Shown: positions 23,302 through 36,771, numbered from the stretch's first letter. The stretch is DNA of 64,000 bases from Phallusia mammillata (GCA_003260075.1 QLIY01000144.1:62001-126000); one strand, 5' to 3'. A program made the numbers and translations. Notes: generated from the sequence alone by a model not told the origin.

Positions 23302-26300
23302 ATGGATTTTCCATGCACCCAAAAGCTTGATGATGATTTAGACGAAACATTGGCAGAAGAAGAGGGAAAAAGTGAAAGAAAACGGGTTGGGACAATAGTG
23401 GTAAGAAAAAATGCAAACAACTTCAAAAGTTTTTTTTTCCCGGTGTAAAACACATGAATTCAAGTAAACGTTTTATTATTCATGTTTTTGTTTGTTTAAA
23501 ATTTAAACAAGTGTTTTTTTGCTACTCTTATTAAGATTGTAGTGTAAAAAAGCAAAAAAAAAGAATTTTATGATTTCACAAATTTTGTTTGAATTCCACG
23601 AAATTTGAGCTGAAGTTTATATTTAGACAAATGCTGACAACAAACTACTGTTCTTGCAACAAGAAATAAACTTATTGAGCTTTTTTATTCAGGTACAAGA
23701 TGGGGGGGGGGTGTAAAACACATGAATTCAAGTAAACGTTTTGTTATTTGTTATTCAAGTTTTTATTTGTTTGACATTTAAACAAGTCTTTTTTTGCTAC
23801 TTTTATTAAGAATGTAGTGCAAAAAAGCAAAAAAAAAAGAATTTTATGATTTCACAAATTTTGTTTGAGCTCCACGAAATTTGAGCAGAAGTTTATATTT
23901 AGACAAATGCTGACAAAAAACTGTCGTTTTTGCAACAAGAAATAAACTTATTGAGCTTTTTTATTCAGGTACAAGATGCATCAAAGCAAAACATTTCGTC
24001 AACAGAGTTTCCAATTTATGAGGGAGACAACATTATTGGTAGACATGAAAATTGTGACATTTCAATACCGGAAGGAGTTGCCTTAAGCGGGGGGGGGGAT
24101 CAATCGAGTTTCCAATTTATGAGGGAGACAACATTATCGGGAGACATGAAAATTGTGACATTTCAATACCGGAAGGAGTTGCCTTAAGCAAGAAACATGC
24201 ATGCATTGAGGTGATAAAACCCAAACACTTATCATGTTAAAATTGGCAATAAGGCTTAGTTCTTATAAAATAAACAAACATTAGTTGTTATTTTTGTTAT
24301 TTATATACACAACTGGTGTAATTTTACATTGTATCTGGGTTTGGTTGTAAAGTCTTTTAATTGTGAGCTAAAATATTTTTTTGCAAGTTAACACACCTAT
24401 ATACATGTCAATAACTATATTTTTTCATGCAGGCAACAGTCTCAATGGCATTTGTATATGATTGTGGAAGCAGTAACAAAACCAGGCTGAAATCAATGAG
24501 GTTGAAACCAGAAGTGCGTTATGCAATAGCTGATGGAGATGAATTATGTTTTGCAAACATCAAGTGCACATTTAGACAGGTAGGATCTATATAGGAACAC
24601 TGGATTCATTTTTGAGTGCTTCATTTTAATAAAAGTTGTATTGACCGTTAGTGATGGGACGATACCAGGATTTGAAGCGAGTACTGATACCGATTATAAG
24701 TACCCTGTGTATATACCTTCGATACCGAGTACGATTACCGAGTACTTAAATATAGTGCTGTACTTGTTGGTTATCACTGGCTAATTTATCTGCCATGGCC
24801 GCGGTACAGGCGCACACACATACACATGCAGAAAAATGTAATCTCCACATGATAGCAAAAAATGCATGTAACCTGGCTGAACATTTTTCCGATTTGTTCT
24901 GTCCAAAGCAAATGTTGGCAAAAAGTTGCCCTATTCTTATGGTGTAAACCGGCCTTCGGTATCGAACGTTAGTATCGAAAACTGAGGCAAAATATTTCGA
25001 TACTGAGTATCAGTATCGATACCACTAAAATCGTTCGATACCGAGTACCAGGTACTCGCCCCATCACTACTGACCGTCAAGACAGATAAATTTGAAGTAA
25101 ATTGTGGGGGGGGGGGGGTTATCGAAAACTGAGGCAAAATACTTCGATACCGAGTATGAGTATCGATACCACTAAAATCGTTCGATACCGAGTACCAGGT
25201 ACTCGTCCCATCACTACTGACCGTCAAGACAGATAAATTTGAAGTAAATTGTGGGGGGGGGGGGACTACCTATCCTTTTTTTGTTTCTTAGCTGATTAAT
25301 GCGTGCAGTGTTTTTTTCTGAAACCAAACAATGTGGCTAGAAATGTTTGTAGCTGTTAACTCAATATAAGCTGGTTTAGTACACAACAAAGTAAAATTTG
25401 GAGCTAGCTGTCTAATCCCGTTAAAATATCCCCTATTCGGCCCATCACTGATGTAAACTTCCATATTTTAATAAATTTGATTGCAAACGTTTTTAAAATG
25501 AGCTTTGTGTTTTCAAGTTTTTGATTTGCTAGAAGTATGTTGAATTATAAAACTGCTGGGGGGGGGGGTTACCTATCCTTCTTTTGTTTCTTAGCTGATT
25601 AATGCATCCAGTGTTTTTTTCTGGAACCAAACAATGTGGCTAGAAATGTTTGTAGCTGTTAACTCAATATAAGGGGGGGGGGATAGTATTGCAAAAAATA
25701 TTTATACATTTTTAGTTTAAGGAAGAAGACAAGAAACAGAGTCCACATGTGAGTGTCAATAGAATTATCACATTGGTACTCCGTACATAGATATATACTG
25801 GGGGGGGGGGTAGTATTGCAAAAAATATTAAATATTTATACATTTTTAGTTTCAGGAAGAAGACAAGAAACCGAGTCCACATGTGAGTCACAGTAAAAAT
25901 AACATTGATACTCCATACATAGATATATACTTTACAATTTGCAGAACATTTTCGAATCAGTGCCAGAAACCCCATTTGCAAACAAAACTTCTGAACCGTT
26001 AGCTGTTGACACTCCTGCTTCTGAATTAAGTGCCGGAAAAAGAAACAATTCCCATAAAGTTGATGACAGTGTGTTTGAATATTCTGAGGTAAAATAAATT
26101 ATGGATTATTTTTTTCCTATCCCAAACTAAAGGCAATTGTGGTCAATCATATATTATGTTGAATACAAGGCTGATCTTTAGTTAAAGTCTTTCATTTTTT
26201 TTAATGGTATGCCAATAACTGGATTTGACTTGCAATTTTGCTGCAGCAATTTGAACTTTTGTTATTTACACATTACTGTGGTTAAGATTTTTATTTAATT

Positions 26301-29300
26301 AAATGAAGTTGTTGTGTTGTAGATAAATATATATTTATTACATAAATATGTTTTCTAAAGTTTCAGTTGTGCGTTTTTGCAGATTGTTCCTGATTCACAG
26401 CCATGTAGCGATCAAATGGATGTAAATGATGAAAACCCTTCCGAAGTTATTGATGAAAGTTTATTAGAACTGAATGCAAATAATGACGAGGTAACAAATA
26501 ATATTTTGTTGTTGTTGAGAACAGATTTCATTAATGTCACTACATTCAGTTACAGAAATGTATTTTTAGGGTTCATATCTTCACAAGCCAGAATTATCAC
26601 ATTTATCGCAGGAACCATTAATGCAAAGTAAAACTCGAAAAAAGGTATTATTACTAGGGGGGGGGGCATGACGAGGTAACAAATAATATTTTTTGTTGAG
26701 AACAGTTTTTATTAATGTCACTACATTCAGTTACAGAAATGTATTTTTTAGGGTTCATATCTTCACAAGCCATCACTACCAGAATTATCACAGTTATCAC
26801 AGGAACCATTAATGCAAAGTAAAACTCGAAAAAAGGTATTATTACTATACCATAGCATTTTTTTTTTGGTTTTATGTGTCAGTACTTTTTTACCATGGAA
26901 TAATCATTTCAGGGACCGAATAGAATTGTAAAAAAAATAATATGAGCATACTTTAAAAACTCCTTTCATGCACTTGGGCTTGAGAAATACAAATCTGAGC
27001 ACAACACACCTTAAACAGTGCTTTAGTATTTTGTACTTCCTGGCATTTGTTTTTAAATTGTAACTGTCAGGATTTAAAATTATGAAAATTCTGGCTTTAA
27101 ATACAAAGAAAAAAGGTCAAAATGTCACATTTTTTATTGAAGCTGCACTGATGTGACCTTCTAGGTCAGAAAAATCTTTTCAATCTTTTATTGTGACTTT
27201 AATTTTGAAACAAAATGAGTCACAAAGAAAGGTCTGACCATACATATTTTACATTGATTATTGGAGAACAATGTTTTCTAACCTAAAAAAGATATAATAA
27301 CATATACAATATCAAGGCAGGGAGGATATCTTTGCAAACCGGACTAAACCCTTTTTCTTTCTTAGTTAGTGATTGAGTCTGACTCAGACACAACCGATAT
27401 TGAAGAAAATGATTCAGAAGATTTGAAGCAAAAATCTTCATCTGTCCAAGAAGCAGATCAACATTATGACAGTGATACAGGTTTCTATACAGGCAGCAAC
27501 TTATAAATTGTATTTTAACATCCTGCAGCATCTAAACAGACAAATTTGTTTAATTGTATCATCTATTTTATTGCATGGGGAGTGTAAAACCAAACTGTAT
27601 CGATTTGTTAAAACAATTGTGTGCTTAATTGCACAAAAATGTTTCCCATTTTTTTTGTAATTAACTGGAATTTATAGCATTAGTAACTAAGTCTTCACCA
27701 GGTCTGTCTAAAAGGCCTCTTTAAAATGAAAACGTACTTTAATCCAACATTTTAAAGGATGTTAATAAACAGGTATGACTCTACCAAATGTGGTTACACC
27801 TGGCGTCGGTACAAATTGGGCCTCAAATATTTATTGGTTTATAAAAAAAATAAAACAGGAAAATTATCCCAAGTTGTGTTGATTTTTAGTGGTGAAAAAT
27901 CTTTTCTCAATTTTAGATGTTGAAGAGTCCTCTCCTGTTATCGATCCTTATGATGAGGAAACAGATGTTGAAGAAGATCGGGCAAATATAAGTAAACTGG
28001 TAGGTTATTCCAACCCTATGCTGTCAAATCCAGTTAATCACATTACCAATTTTTACACCATTTACTGGGTTATGCGATTAAGTCGGTGGTTCTCAACTTG
28101 TTTCGGCCATGGACCACAGTGCAAGTAAAAATAATATCGTGGACCATTTTATTTTTGAGCAGTTTTGAAGTACACACACAAAACTACTATTTGGGGTTGA
28201 AACATAATTCTTTGAAACCGATTTTCAAGAAGTGAGATACAATTATTAACAGCTAACATTTTGATACTCTTCTTTCAACATGTAATATGAAATAATCTCT
28301 AGTTTATCAACAAACTTAGTGGACGTCATGTGTACCACACAAAAAGTCATCATGGGCCACCAGTTGAGAACTACTGGATTAAGTGGATAACTTTCTGAAC
28401 AAGTGATGGCTACTTTTATCTGAACCCAATGCAATTAAACAAATTATGTGATTAACTATTATGCAATAACTGGATTTGTCTGTGTTTTTATTGCGAAGTC
28501 TTAACCCTTTAAGATCCATTTTACTAAAATTGTAGATAGCAGCATTAGCATCAAATATAAGTAAATTGGAAAGACAAATATTACGCAAATATAGATATTA
28601 AGTTTTTTATGGTTAAGATTAAGAATAAAATTTTGAAATGTATGTCCATACATAGGATTTAGACCCACTGAGGCCTTCTGGAAGTAAACCAACTGTAAAG
28701 TTTGTGGATCAAAAACCAGATGCCATACCTGTTACAGTGGACAGTGACGATACAGACATACATGATTCCATAAACGATTCTTTCTCAATCCTCGAAACAC
28801 AAGCTTATTTTTCCAAACCGAATCCTACTGGTGCAAAACAGTCTGAAACAAATGCAAGTTTAGCCAATGATTCATTTGCTGAACTTGAAACACAAGCATT
28901 TGCTTCTCCAAAAAAGACCAGTTGTGTCATTGGTGAAGGCATTAAAAGTCCAGTAACTGAAAAAGATTTGGTTACAAAGCTGAACAATGGTGTATCACCT
29001 GCTAAAAATGGATTAACAACAGATGACTCATTTGCCGAATTGGAAACACAAGCGTTTATGGCAAAATCGACACATCTTGAATTAAATAAAAGCAATGCAA
29101 GTGACAATTTAGCGGATGAATCATTTTCAGCATTAGAAACCCAAGCATATGTAACAAAGAAAACTGAATGTGAAAATCAAACCAAAATGTTGGATGATTC
29201 AGTATATGATGCTGAAACTCAGGCTTATGACCCAAACACTGGTGTTGATGAAGCTAAAAGTGAAATTCCTGTCGTTAATGTTAGTTCTGACGAAAGTGAT

Positions 29301-32300
29301 TTTGAAGACTCATTATTAGCGTCTATGCAAACCCAAAAGTATGACACATCAAATCCATGTTCAACTACTCAAGACAGCAAAACGGTCACTGCAACTACCA
29401 TTCAAACAGACTTAGATCTTCCTTCAAGCCATGAGTTTTTTGCATCATCTCTTGGGGGGGGGGGCAAGCTTATGACCCAGACATGAGTATAAATGAAGTA
29501 CCAGACGCTAAAACTGAAAACCCTGCAGTCAATGTTAGTTCTGATGAAAGTGACTTTGAAGACTCATTACTAGCATCAATGCAAACCCAAAAGTATGACA
29601 CATCAAAGCCTAGTTTAACTACTGAAAATAACAAAATGGTCACTGCAACTACCATTCATACAGACTTAGATCTTCCTTCAAGCCATGAGTTTTTTGCATC
29701 ATCTCTTGACAGCCCAGTAGACTCTGTAGTATGTGAAGATACAGAACCGATTTTGCCATCCCAGTCTGAAAGTAGTGTTACTTACACTTCAGATCTTGTG
29801 GACACACCCGAATTTGCGTATTCTCTTGAAAGCGAAAATGACCATACTCTCCCTGTTATCGCCGAATCACAGTCATTTCAATTGAGCCTAAAATCACAGT
29901 TGCAAAGCACTTTAGAGGACACACAACCTGTAAATGATGATAAAATCCAGTACACAAAGACATCAACATTACAGGAAACTCTTGAGAATACTGTCACATG
30001 TATTAATGAAGATGTCACAATAGGTGTAATACCGGACAATCAAGAACTTTATGTGGGGAAAAATGAGAATATCATAGAAAGAGATGTACTAGCACATTGT
30101 GAAACCGATGACAATGTTAAAGCTGTAAGGGAAACTACGGAAGATAATGGTGTAATAAGTGATGCCGAAAGTAAATCAAGTGCTAGCAGTAAAGCTATCG
30201 ACAACACTTGTACTTCAGTTGATTTAAATGATGCTACTTCCACTTTCCATGTGACCAAGACTATAACAGACAACAAACCAGATTACTGTAAACCGTCTGA
30301 GCCCACAAAGAAGGGAACTCGTATCCTAAATGGGGGGGGGGGTGAAGATAATGGTGTAATAAGTGATGCCGAAAGTAAATCAAGCGCTAGCAGTAAAGCT
30401 ATCGACAACACTTGTACTTCTGTTAGTTTTAATGATGCTACTCCCACTTTAGATGTGACCAAAACTATAACAGACAACAAACCAGATGACTGTAAACCGT
30501 CTGAGCCCACAAAGAAGGGAACTCGTATCCTAAATGAAAATGCAAAAGACGTTAATACAGTTAATAAGGCTAAATGCAAAGACGAAGCGTTACCTGATGA
30601 GCTGGACAAAACAACAAACATAAAAAATCACACTGATAATGTGATTGCAAATGGTAAAAATAGTGATGAAAATAATATGGAAATTTGTCTAAATGAAGAA
30701 AAACTTGATTGCACAGATAACAGAACAATTGTTGTTTCTAAAAGTTCTGCAGAGATTTCGGATGATATGGAAACACAGGTGTACAGTTTAGAGTCAGATG
30801 ATGATGGACAAATAAATGCAGAAAGAAAATTGCCAACAAAAGGTAGCGCTCCAATTGTCTTAATAAGGAGTGAGTTTGCAGTGGATACTGAGGGTAAAAG
30901 TGGTGAAACTGAACTAAGGAACCCTGAAGAAAAATCTGCAGAACTGTGTTTGAACGAACCAACAGTTTTAGAAGATGATGATTCTTTAACACAAGTTTAT
31001 TCTTTGCCCTCACTTGCTGAAAATGCGCGGGGGGGGGGTGAACCAACAGCTTTAGAAGATGATAATTCTTTAACACAAGTTTATTCTTTGCCCTCACTTG
31101 CTGAAAATGCGCAGACAACTTTGGTGGAAAATTTGGATGATGACATTTTGCAAACTCAAGTATATTCAGAACAAAGTTTGGCAAATACCAAAACTGTTTC
31201 TGGTGACACTTTTAATCAAGTTAGTAGGGATGTTAGTGCTAAGGTTGATAGTAACAATAATGAAACTGACACCTTGCATCCTAAACCAGCTCGCAGATCT
31301 GTTAGAGCTCGTAAAAGCAGTAAACGTTTATCCGAAAGTAAGATGGAACCATCTCCTTTGACCACAAGAACCAGAAGAAAAAATAAAACTGTGTCTGTTG
31401 TGTCTGAAAGTGTACAGCAGAAAACAGAATTGAAAAATAACATAGCAAGGAAATCAAAGGATGCTTCCACATCTAAAAACAGGTAAAGCATTTCAGAAAA
31501 AAATAATTCATGCATATATATCGCACCAATTCAGTGGTGCTAAAATCTCTTTTTTAATTTGAATAACCGTATTTTAGCTTTTGCACATACAAACATAACT
31601 GGGGGGGGGGAGTGCTAAAATCTTTTTCACGTTTAATTTGAATAACCGTATTTTAGCTTTTGCACATACAAACATAACTTTACATTCTAAAAAAAATGTA
31701 ATGCAGTAAACCTCTGTACATCCAGACTCATTTGTGCCAAAAAATTTGTCCATATTATGTGAAGATCTGGATTAACTGATGTTGATTAGTTCAAGTCTTA
31801 CCACATTACAAATCGTTTGTACCTCAAGTTTTATCTGAATTAGGTAAAAAACCTGGGTTAACTAAATCCGGTTTAACAGAGGTTTAGTGTATTGGATAAA
31901 CTGTAATAAATAAGTGCAAGAATGCCAAAAGCTATTTTGCAAGACAAATAACAACAGTAAAATTTGTATTGCTTATCAGAAGTACAAGGACCAAAAAGCA
32001 GAAGAAATCAACAGAGGCTAAACAAATTAAGAAGGAGGTGGACATAGAATTTGGAGAATGCAGCACCAATCCTCAACCTGAACTTGTAAAGATTGAATTT
32101 CAACCAGATTCTGTCAAAGCTGAATCACCACAGGAAGATAAAAAACCTGCAATAAATCGAGAAAAGCGAAGTCGAAAGAGGAAGAAAATCATGAATGATA
32201 GTGTGAATGAATCAGATTCATCAACTACAGGTAAGATGTTTATTTTTTACACATTCATATGAAAAGGTGATTACATTAACCCGTACATATCAGAGATTCG

Positions 32301-35300
32301 TGTCTGTTATCTGTTGAGTTGAGTTTATTTCGCTTGGTACGTATAGCATCACAATGGCACTGAACAATCACCAAGCCGGAAATAGCTTTGCAACATTAAT
32401 ACTTTTATGGGTGCAAAATGGTGGATGGCACACTTGGTGGATCATGACTAACTGACTGCAGCTACACTATTATAAAGGACTTTTCTTTTTTTGAAGCCAA
32501 GAAAATCAAGAGTGAAAGTGATGAGAATGACATAAAACGCTCGGGGGGGGGGACATTCGTATAATAAGGTGATTACATTAACCCGTACATATCAGACATT
32601 CATGTCTGATACCTGTTGAGTTGAGTTTATTTCACTTGGTAAAAGCATGTATAGCGTCACAATGGCACTGAAAAATCACGGAAACCCGGAAAAAAACTGC
32701 GCAACGTTAAAACTTTTTTGTGTGCAAAATAGTAAATGGCACACTTGGTGGATCATGAGTAACTGACTGCAGCTACACTATTATAAAGGATTTTTTTTTA
32801 AGCCAAGAAAATCAAGAATGAAAGTGATGAGAATGACATAAAACGCTCGGGGGGGGGGCTCACTTTCACTACGACCCCGAAGATCGAAACCCAAAATAAT
32901 GTTTACAGGTTTGTATTTAATTAATTATTTACATTACAGGCATTTGGCTGTAGGCAGTGGTGGGATTCAATTTTTTTGTCAGCTGGTTCTATCACAAAAG
33001 TCATATTTTTTAGCCAGTTCTGTTACAAAAATTCCATGGACAGTAACCAGTAATGCTAACCAGTTCGCTGATCTCATAAGTTTCGTGAGACGGTTCTACA
33101 GAACCGGTGCGAACCGGCTGAATAACACCACTAGCTGTAGGTACTGGTTTTATTCCTTAAAATGCCTTTCCAACACTACAATATGTATTTCAACTTTAAT
33201 CTGACTGAACTGCCAGAAAGCTCCATTTGCAAGATTTTTTAGGTTTACAACAAGTTTACAATAAACTCACTATTTGTATCCTTACTAAATACTTGCAGTA
33301 TTTTTGCAGCAAAAAAATCCCTGAAGAGATTATAAAATGCTTTTCTAAGATGAGAGCTTTCCTAAGATGTTATTCATGGCTAAATTTGTTTCCCTATAGC
33401 TCCGGGGGGGGGGCCCTTTATTGAAACCTGTTAATTGACACTCATTAAACAGCGTGGAAAAGAAAAAAAAACAAAAAAAAACAAAAATCAATATTTTACC
33501 GCATGCGCTAGAGCGTTTGTTCAGTAATATAAGCGGTAATAAAAGCGAATGATTGGCCTTGACATGTACTGCATTCGATTACCTTAATCCAAGCAATAAG
33601 TACAACGCTTAATGCCAGCGTAAGAAAGTTTGTTCATGTAGCATAGACTTCGTTACGTTAAAATTAAGCAACATAACTTCGCATAGCTCAGTAAATTGCG
33701 GCTGTTGTTTGGTTGAAGTCAACTGAACTGGTTATTAATTATAAGAAATTTCCGTTTTGTTGGTGAAGTAACGAGTCCGAGTCGAGTCTCTACTAAGACG
33801 AGTCCAAGTCGAGTCTGGGGGGGGGGCTCATGTTATTTTTAGGTGTCGTTGACAAGATTGGAGAATCAATAATCTTGTCACTGGGTGGCAGTCTTACTGA
33901 TGACATGCATGAATGCACACATCTGGTGACAGACAAGATTCGTCGAACAGTAAAATTTCTATGTGCAATGGTGAGAGGAATTCACATAGTCAGTCCACTA
34001 TGGCTGAGAGAGTCAAATGGCAATGGAAGGTAAACATTGTGAGACTATTTTCCAGGTATACATATTTGTGCAATAACTAAAATGGAAGTCTAATGTTAGT
34101 TAGTATCTTTAGTAGTTGGAGATTTGAGTAACTGTTCTATTAGTGCAACTTTGTGCCAAACACACATTGAAAACAATGTTTTTCCAATTTGGTTGTATCT
34201 TTGCATTCACATCGACATCGTCCCTTGTAGAAGACAACTGTGAGCAAAGACACCACTTAGTGTGTAGCATAGATTTTCGTCTGTCTAGATATACAAACTG
34301 CCTGTAGAATATGCAAGCTGTTGAAATTGTGTGGGGAATTTTGGTGGAAACATGTATTCTTCGGATTTGAGAAAAGCATCCATTCTTTGTGTACATATTG
34401 ATTATTCTGTTTAGGCAAAAAATAATCCATTACCTAAAACAGGGTGATTCTGTTTAAGCAAGGGTTTTACTGTTTATTAGTTTTACTGTTCTTTATCAAC
34501 TCATGTTTTTATCTGAATTCGTTTCAGGGCAAGGACAGATGCTTAGCAACCAATTGTATTTTTTGTACAGGTTTGTTGGTGAGGAAGACTTCCAACTTCA
34601 TCATGATCCCAACAAATCTGTTGATGACTCTCCTCCCGTTGATATAGAGTCCCAGTACAACTTCAATTTGTCCTCCAGCCTCTGCACCTCTCGGAGCAGG
34701 AAAGAGCCCCTCTTCTTTGGATTCAGCATCCACGTTATGAAGTCAGTTCTTCCTCCACCGGATCATATGCATCAGATCCTGGTGTGCGGAGGAGCAGAGG
34801 TTGTGAAGAAGTTACCGAGAGCCAGAGACGAGGAACAGTGGAAGACACTTGTTGTCATAGCGACAGAAAAGGATGAAAAAGCTTGTGTGACAGCACTGAA
34901 GGTAAACTGACAAAATGGGATGCTTTTATTACGATTTTTGGTGCTTCTGGTAAAATACAAAAATTTAGTGATCGATTTCTGAAATGTATCAAAGTGTTGG
35001 TTTTTAATCATCCTAACTTCTGCTTCACCCTATTAAAGATATCTATTCTACATAGCAATATATCATCAATACAATCAACTCACACCATAAACATGATTTG
35101 AAATAAAATAAAATACTTAATCTTTTAGATTTTTTACCTCAGGCTTCAGTGTTCATGTTATTGATTGGTAAATAAACTTAAATTAAAACAAGTGTTCACT
35201 GCAAAATGGTAGGATAACTTCAAACCCTTAATGGAAACTTTTTTGCTCTTTGATTTTAAGTATAGTATTTGACCAATAACCATTACTAATGCTTTTATAA

Positions 35301-35525
35301 CCTGTTCTTTTCTAGCATGGGGCCAAAGTTGTGTCTAATGAGTTTGTTTTGACTGGAATTCTGCGTCAAGAGTTGGAACTAGATAAGTTCAGCCTTTTTG
35401 CTGACTGTAATGCAGCAACAACCCCACCAAGTGGTGAAGGAGATGAGACAAAGATGTCCACAAGGGTGAGATCGAAGGCAACGACCAGCAAAAAGCCAGT
35501 GGCAAAAAGAAAACGTAAAACATAG
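23302..35525 (+). CDS. mdc1: MDC1: FHA - TQ-aromatic repeats - tandem BRCT DNA-damage mediator
   Basis: Exons: 23302..23400, 23969..24088 plus 24190..24210, 24433..24579, 25850..25882, 25945..26088, 26383..26490, 26752..26835, 27366..27480, 27917..27999, 28656..31482, 31980..32230, about 32803..32908, 33843..34029, 34571..34901, 35316..35525; roughly 1,440 residues once overlaps are removed. Residues about 34-129 form an FHA domain (IIGRHENCDI, then SKKHA). Acidic SDT-like motifs follow (ESDSDTTDIEEND, DSDDTDIHDS). The large exon holds about nine T-Q-x-aromatic motifs (ETQAY, ETQAF, TQKY, TQVY). The C-terminus has two BRCT domains (IMFTGVVDKIGES with ECTHLVTDK and RRTVKFLCA) and a basic tail. 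MDC1 binds phosphorylated H2AX through BRCT, NBS1 through SDT motifs and RNF8 through phosphorylated TQxF; the same jobs are inferred here. Six 10-G placeholders and several duplicated stretches break the raw frame; none looks like a real mutation. Confidence 0.9.
23440..24190. repeat. Two haplotype overlaps around MDC1 exon 2
   Basis: About 260 bases of intron occur at 23443-23701 and again at 23711-23977 around ten G. Exon 2 itself is then split: 23969-24088, ten G (24089-24098), and a second copy of its middle and 3' part to 24210. Joining at the shared GCCTTAAGC restores an open 141-base exon. Confidence 0.75.
24649..25069. mobile_element. hAT-type element, TAGTGATGGG termini (copy 1)
   Basis: It starts TAGTGATGGGACGATACCAG and ends ACTCGCCCCATCACTA, inverted. 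The flanks are TTGACCGT and CTGACCGT, a 7 of 8 target duplication. The inside is filled with short GATACCGAGTAC-like repeats. A second partial copy after the G run at 25106-25117 is the other haplotype. It lies in an MDC1 intron. A sister element is at 44957-45349. Confidence 0.75.
25070..25882. repeat. Cluster of haplotype overlaps in MDC1 intron 3 and exon 4
   Basis: G placeholders lie near 25106-25117, 25252-25264, 25558-25568, 25673-25682 and 25801-25810. The 33-base exon 4 occurs twice, at 25716-25748 (FKEEDKKQSPH) and 25850-25882 (FQEEDKKPSPH). Both copies are open and keep a TAG acceptor and GTGAGT donor, so they are alleles, not two exons. Confidence 0.7.
26480..26850. repeat. Allelic copies of MDC1 exon 7 with a 9-bp in-frame indel
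   Basis: Exon 7 appears at 26570-26644 (25 codons) and, after ten G at 26657-26666, at 26752-26835 (28 codons). The longer copy has three extra codons (Ser-Leu-Pro) before ELSQLSQEP; otherwise the frames match. Confidence 0.75.
28084..28376. mobile_element. Non-autonomous hAT element (293 bp), perfect 8-bp target duplication
   Basis: The left end CGGTGGTTCTCAACTTG and right end CCAGTTGAGAACTACTG are imperfect inverted repeats. Identical GATTAAGT flanks lie at 28076-28083 and 28377-28384. It is in the MDC1 intron before the large exon. No coding capacity. Confidence 0.87.
29219..31113. repeat. Three haplotype overlaps inside the large MDC1 exon
   Basis: Ten-G placeholders at about 29455-29464, 30333-30342 and 31029-31038 each follow a coding stretch that is repeated after them, for example ESKSSASSKAIDNTC and LTQVYSLPSLAENA. 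In two cases the frame happens to stay open through the G run and would be mistranslated as Gly residues. The motif count in MDC1 must be made after removing one copy. Confidence 0.78.
31535..31690. repeat. Haplotype overlap joined by a 10-G placeholder
   Basis: Sequence around TTGAATAACCGTATTTTAGC occurs on both sides of ten G (31601-31610) in the intron after the large MDC1 exon. Confidence 0.7.
31704..31889. mobile_element. pogo/Tigger-like MITE (186 bp), copy 2
   Basis: It starts CAGTAAACCTCTGTACATCC and ends TTTAACAGAGGTTTAGTG, an imperfect inverted repeat. It is related to the element at 16221-16384. It lies in an MDC1 intron. Confidence 0.6.
32262..32858. repeat. Dispersed repeat and a short MDC1 exon, present twice across G placeholders
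   Basis: The dispersed family (TTTATTTCGCTTGGTA, AAGCCGGAAATAGC, CTGCAGCTACACTATTATAA) occurs at about 32325-32480 and 32625-32785. Each copy is followed by the same exon start, AKKIK(S/N)ESDENDIKR (32497-32542 and 32803-32848). Ten G follow each exon copy (32543-32552, 32849-32858). The two blocks are haplotypes; the exon resumes at 32859. Confidence 0.65.
32955..33133. mobile_element. Non-autonomous hAT element (179 bp), perfect 8-bp target duplication
   Basis: The termini are CAGTGGTGGGATTCA and TGAATAACACCACTA. The flanks are identical: GCTGTAGG at 32947-32954 and 33134-33141. It lies in the MDC1 intron before the BRCT exons. Confidence 0.87.
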
Positions 35526-36771
35526 TTTTTTTGTTTGGTGTTCGGTGGTTTATTTACCTTTTCACACTTTTATTTACGGTATTCGACTACGATTATGCGT
35601 TTACATGCGCTTTTCGTTGACGGTTTTGAATTTTTTTATGCATCTCTTTGAAAGTTGCCAGACAGTTTGCAGTCACCATACCCTTATAATCAGTGGTGAA
35701 AGCCGGAACGGTTTGGCTGCTAATAGTCACAGCACCAAGGTGTCGCTATGTCGCGTATTTTGGAAATCTAACTTAGAAGTGTTGGCTAGAAATAAATTTC
35801 TTGTTATAAATTTGATCATAAAATTTCTTTTTTGTTACAATTATTGTTGGACTATTTACTGATATTAAAAAATACTGTCTTACTTGGGAAAGACAATTCT
35901 TCTTTCATCATTTTTTTAAGTCCAGCACCGCTTTACAAAAAGTTTTTAAAAGGGTTAAACGCTTTTGGACATATTTGTGCACATTTTAGCTTTTTCCTAT
36001 TTTTGTTAGGCTGTTTAGGGACTGACACGGCCACACTATAGTTGTTAAACTTGATGCTGGTTTCATTTATCATTTTCATTACACTTTAATGTACTTCATT
36101 TTTTTACCAAGTTTTACCAACTCAACATACGTGCGATTTTGTGTTGTTTCATCTCTTATTTCAGCACTGCCTGTTTTGTTGTGGCTTTCAATTTACCGCT
36201 TTTAAAAAAGAAACTGTTGTAATACAACTCTACTACTGGTGCTATTGGTGCGTGATTTTCCGCTAAACAGATGCAACTTTTTTCAGAATGTCTTTGAGTA
36301 TATATATTTTTTGATATTTCAGACTTTTTCTAAATGTTTTTTAAGATTTTTAATGCTGACAGCATATGCGAGCTTTGTTTTTTTGCAAAGGCAAAAAGAA
36401 TAATATTCATCTTGCTAGAAGAAGTCATATTTGCTTTGACGTCATAAGGCCAAATTTTGCACACCTGGAGGAGTTACAAAGGACTCCTAACAATGGATGC
36501 TAGACTATTATTTGTCCGCTACAATCTTTTGTTGTTGGTCACCGACTTTCCAAACTGTAATACATATTTAATGAATCACATTGTTGTTGTAATTAAATGA
36601 CGTGTTACAATTTGATCTGGGAAATTAGGTGTGTGGCAGAAAAATGGGTTATTTGAGAAAATTTAGTCTTACTTGGAGGTACAAAATTTATCGTAAGTGT
36701 TATGGTTTATAAAGGGCATTTTTATAAACTCAAGCATAAGTGAAGAAAAATTTGTCAGCAAAAGCGCACGA
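35526..36771. other. Intergenic between MDC1 and the REJ receptor gene
   Basis: About 1.25 kb holding the MDC1 3' UTR and the promoter of the REJ gene. I see no exon, transposon termini or repeat family member here, and no clear core promoter motif. Confidence 0.4.
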
